The notes below the pieces were generated by a model that had not been told where the DNA came from, made no database searches, and saw only the letters and a program-made list of their open reading frames with translations. The position numbers and the translations under genes were made by a program. Source: DATDRM01 sp035291705 (GTDB lineage: Bacteria; Chloroflexota; Anaerolineae; Anaerolineales; UBA4823). Taken from it: a DNA stretch of 14,411 bases. The stretch is from assembly GCA_035291705.1 (NCBI GenBank), contig DATDRM010000173.1, positions 1 through 14,411 on the forward strand, written 5' to 3'. Of this stretch, positions 13,901-14,411 are shown one piece after another; position 1 is the stretch's first letter, and the number at the start of each line of letters is the position of its first letter.

Positions 13901-14411
13901 CCGGGAAGAGTTATTCACCCTGATAGAATTAACGGGCACCTCCTTAGACCTGGGGGAGCTGAAACAAGTTAAGGATGCTTTACCTTCCCTGGAAGAGATG
14001 GCCAATAATCTCGCTAATCCTCGCGGAGTGAAGGTGGAATTATCGGTATTCCGGTCAATCTTACAGTTCCTGGATGGCTCCTGGGAAGAAGCCCTCCAAA
14101 TCCTCCGCAATTGCTTGCAGGAAACACGCAGCCTCGGCGATCTGCATAGTTTGGCATACTTTGACATGACTCTGGCGTGGTTGACTGTCGAGCTGCATAC
14201 GTTTGGACAGAGCGTCGACTGGGAAGAAGCCGAATCTGCGCTGGCAGAAGCGCTGGAACTGTGCGAACGCGGCGTGGACGATATTGTCAGACCCTTATGT
14301 CAACTTTCGGAAATCCGCATCCACCAGGGGCGGTTGCAGGAGGCGGAAAATCTTCTCAACCAGGCAGAAGCCTCAGTCGGCTCCCGACCGGTCATCTGGT
14401 TAGATATCCTG
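10992..14411 (+). CDS. Double zinc ribbon - class III cyclase - AAA ATPase - TPR signalling protein (C-terminus beyond window)
   Basis: An open frame of 1140 codons runs off the right edge. Residues 1-46 are two zinc ribbons (C3, C6, C17, C20 and C28, C31, C42, C45). Residues about 84-265 form a class III nucleotide cyclase domain, with metal aspartates D93 (LFVDVVGST) and D137 (LLGDS), and transition-state N214 and R218 (AVNLAAR). The substrate-defining Lys position holds R133 and the partner position holds T207. An AAA_16/STAND P-loop domain follows, with Walker A GEPGLGKT at 313-320 and Walker B LILILEDLHWSD at 461-472. From about 735 onward there are TPR-like helical repeats. Such proteins are thought to couple ligand or protein sensing to cAMP or cGMP synthesis. 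ATG 10992 is the only in-frame start after a stop at 10965-10967, with AGGA 11 bp upstream. Domain order is clear; activity on ATP is unproven. Confidence 0.92.
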   Translation, partial: MICPNCQTENPSPARFCANCGKALVMRCSNCQAELAAWARFCMYCGQSARIKTADDDARHARLAAAAPAPLAEKARAATLSGERRVVTVLFVDVVGSTDLAGRLDIESWSRLMNDAFDRITPIIYRYEGTIARLLGDSLVVFFGSPLAHEDDPMRGVRAALDSLQAIQVYAAQVSKEYNIKFDMRFCLNTGPVVVGPISNDLKYEYTAIGGAVNLAARLKFAAQPMTVLVSENTHRFVAPVFDCLDLGSIEVKDRGEPLRVYQVLGLKAEPGSLRGLVGLGSPMVGRDKELVRLLTLCDTVRTGLGRAVLVKGEPGLGKTRLITEWEAGIAASNRSPAPQWAEGRCLSYGQGMAYHLVSDLLRSLLGINRLAGEVETRAALLALMTDLFEENADQPSVEPAGAVIPSAALGVYPYLGHLLNLNLEEEALEYLRPLDPQALQAHYATALRQLLQALASRRPLILILEDLHWSDPASIETLAKSLPLVFSASVLFCLVIRPDRDSTGWKLVTAARELLGNSLSEISLEPLSERDSRQLIANLLEIEALPDPMRTLILQKSEGNPFFVEEVVRMLIERNAIMRHGRGWIASPGIEKVDIPDNLQGLLTARIDRLSDEGKYTLRVASVVGRQFPVKVLQQVLGQDGPAAKSALGETINTLSNLESAGLIRVASVEPELEYLFLHTLVQDAAYASILVSDRKRLHLAVGETVENMYPHRLDSRELAPRLAQHFSEAGEDQRALKYFSLAGEAALASFANQEAENHFRRGLSLACTPPQRAELLVGLGEALNNQSRFEDAIHIWQEAIGFYQSLPEPDRVARLYARSARAAWWDGKTPLGLRLCQEGLEATTGAPESSDIAFLVHEAAREYHFNGIPGPAKELCLKALEMAEKLGAIEVQADALTTLGILPDITPEESLEALAKAVELAESSGLLIIATRAHSNLGSMKKVFYGDMEAARCHYQRAVDITRQRGVLREELFTLIELTGTSLDLGELKQVKDALPSLEEMANNLANPRGVKVELSVFRSILQFLDGSWEEALQILRNCLQETRSLGDLHSLAYFDMTLAWLTVELHTFGQSVDWEEAESALAEALELCERGVDDIVRPLCQLSEIRIHQGRLQEAENLLNQAEASVGSRPVIWLDIL

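Overview
The window looks like a stretch of bacterial chromosome from the Chloroflexota, probably an Anaerolineae-like lineage. This is inferred from gene content: a double-zinc-ribbon cyclase/AAA/TPR giant protein, a glutaredoxin-DUF2085 fusion, and a Tat-exported L,D-transpeptidase beside ccdA/tlpA. No rRNA or other marker gene is present to prove it. I see no tRNA, rRNA, CRISPR array, insertion sequence or phage gene. Twelve protein genes fill nearly all of the sequence, and two of them run off the ends.

Layout. (a) 1-1336, minus strand: the N-terminal 445 residues of a large polytopic membrane protein of possible GT-C glycosyltransferase type; its end lies outside the window. (b) 1337-1442: a divergent intergenic region with a strong predicted plus-strand promoter whose start point falls on the next ATG. 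(c) 1443-4666, plus strand: a two-gene unit, a coiled-coil C4 zinc-ribbon protein followed after 2 bp by a membrane-anchored NACHT-type NTPase with C-terminal HEAT repeats. (d) 4668-10683, minus strand: eight genes all facing left. In transcription order they are a Tat-exported YkuD L,D-transpeptidase, CcdA, a TlpA/ResA-like thioredoxin, a glutaredoxin-DUF2085 fusion, PgeF/YfiH, YggS, YggT and YggU/DUF167. (e) 10684-10991: a 308-bp divergent promoter region. (f) 10992-14411, plus strand: an adenylate/guanylate cyclase-AAA-TPR signalling protein that continues past the right end.

How the genes work together. The eight-gene leftward run joins two themes. The first is extracytoplasmic thiol redox: CcdA passes electrons across the membrane to the TlpA-like protein, and a protein with its own CxxC glutaredoxin domain fused to a DUF2085 membrane domain is translationally coupled to them. 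The second is envelope maintenance: an L,D-transpeptidase, the peptidoglycan-editing factor PgeF, and YggT. PgeF-YggS-YggT is the known ylmD-ylmE-ylmG order of Gram-positive division clusters, here without sepF (ylmF) and with yggU at the end as in proteobacterial yggS-yggT-yggU groups. The two flanking plus-strand genes encode large STAND-like P-loop NTPases with superhelical repeats (HEAT in one, TPR in the other), an architecture associated with signal sensing.

The best candidates for something undescribed are the coupled zinc-ribbon / membrane NACHT-HEAT pair and the Grx-DUF2085 fusion in the ccdA-tlpA operon.
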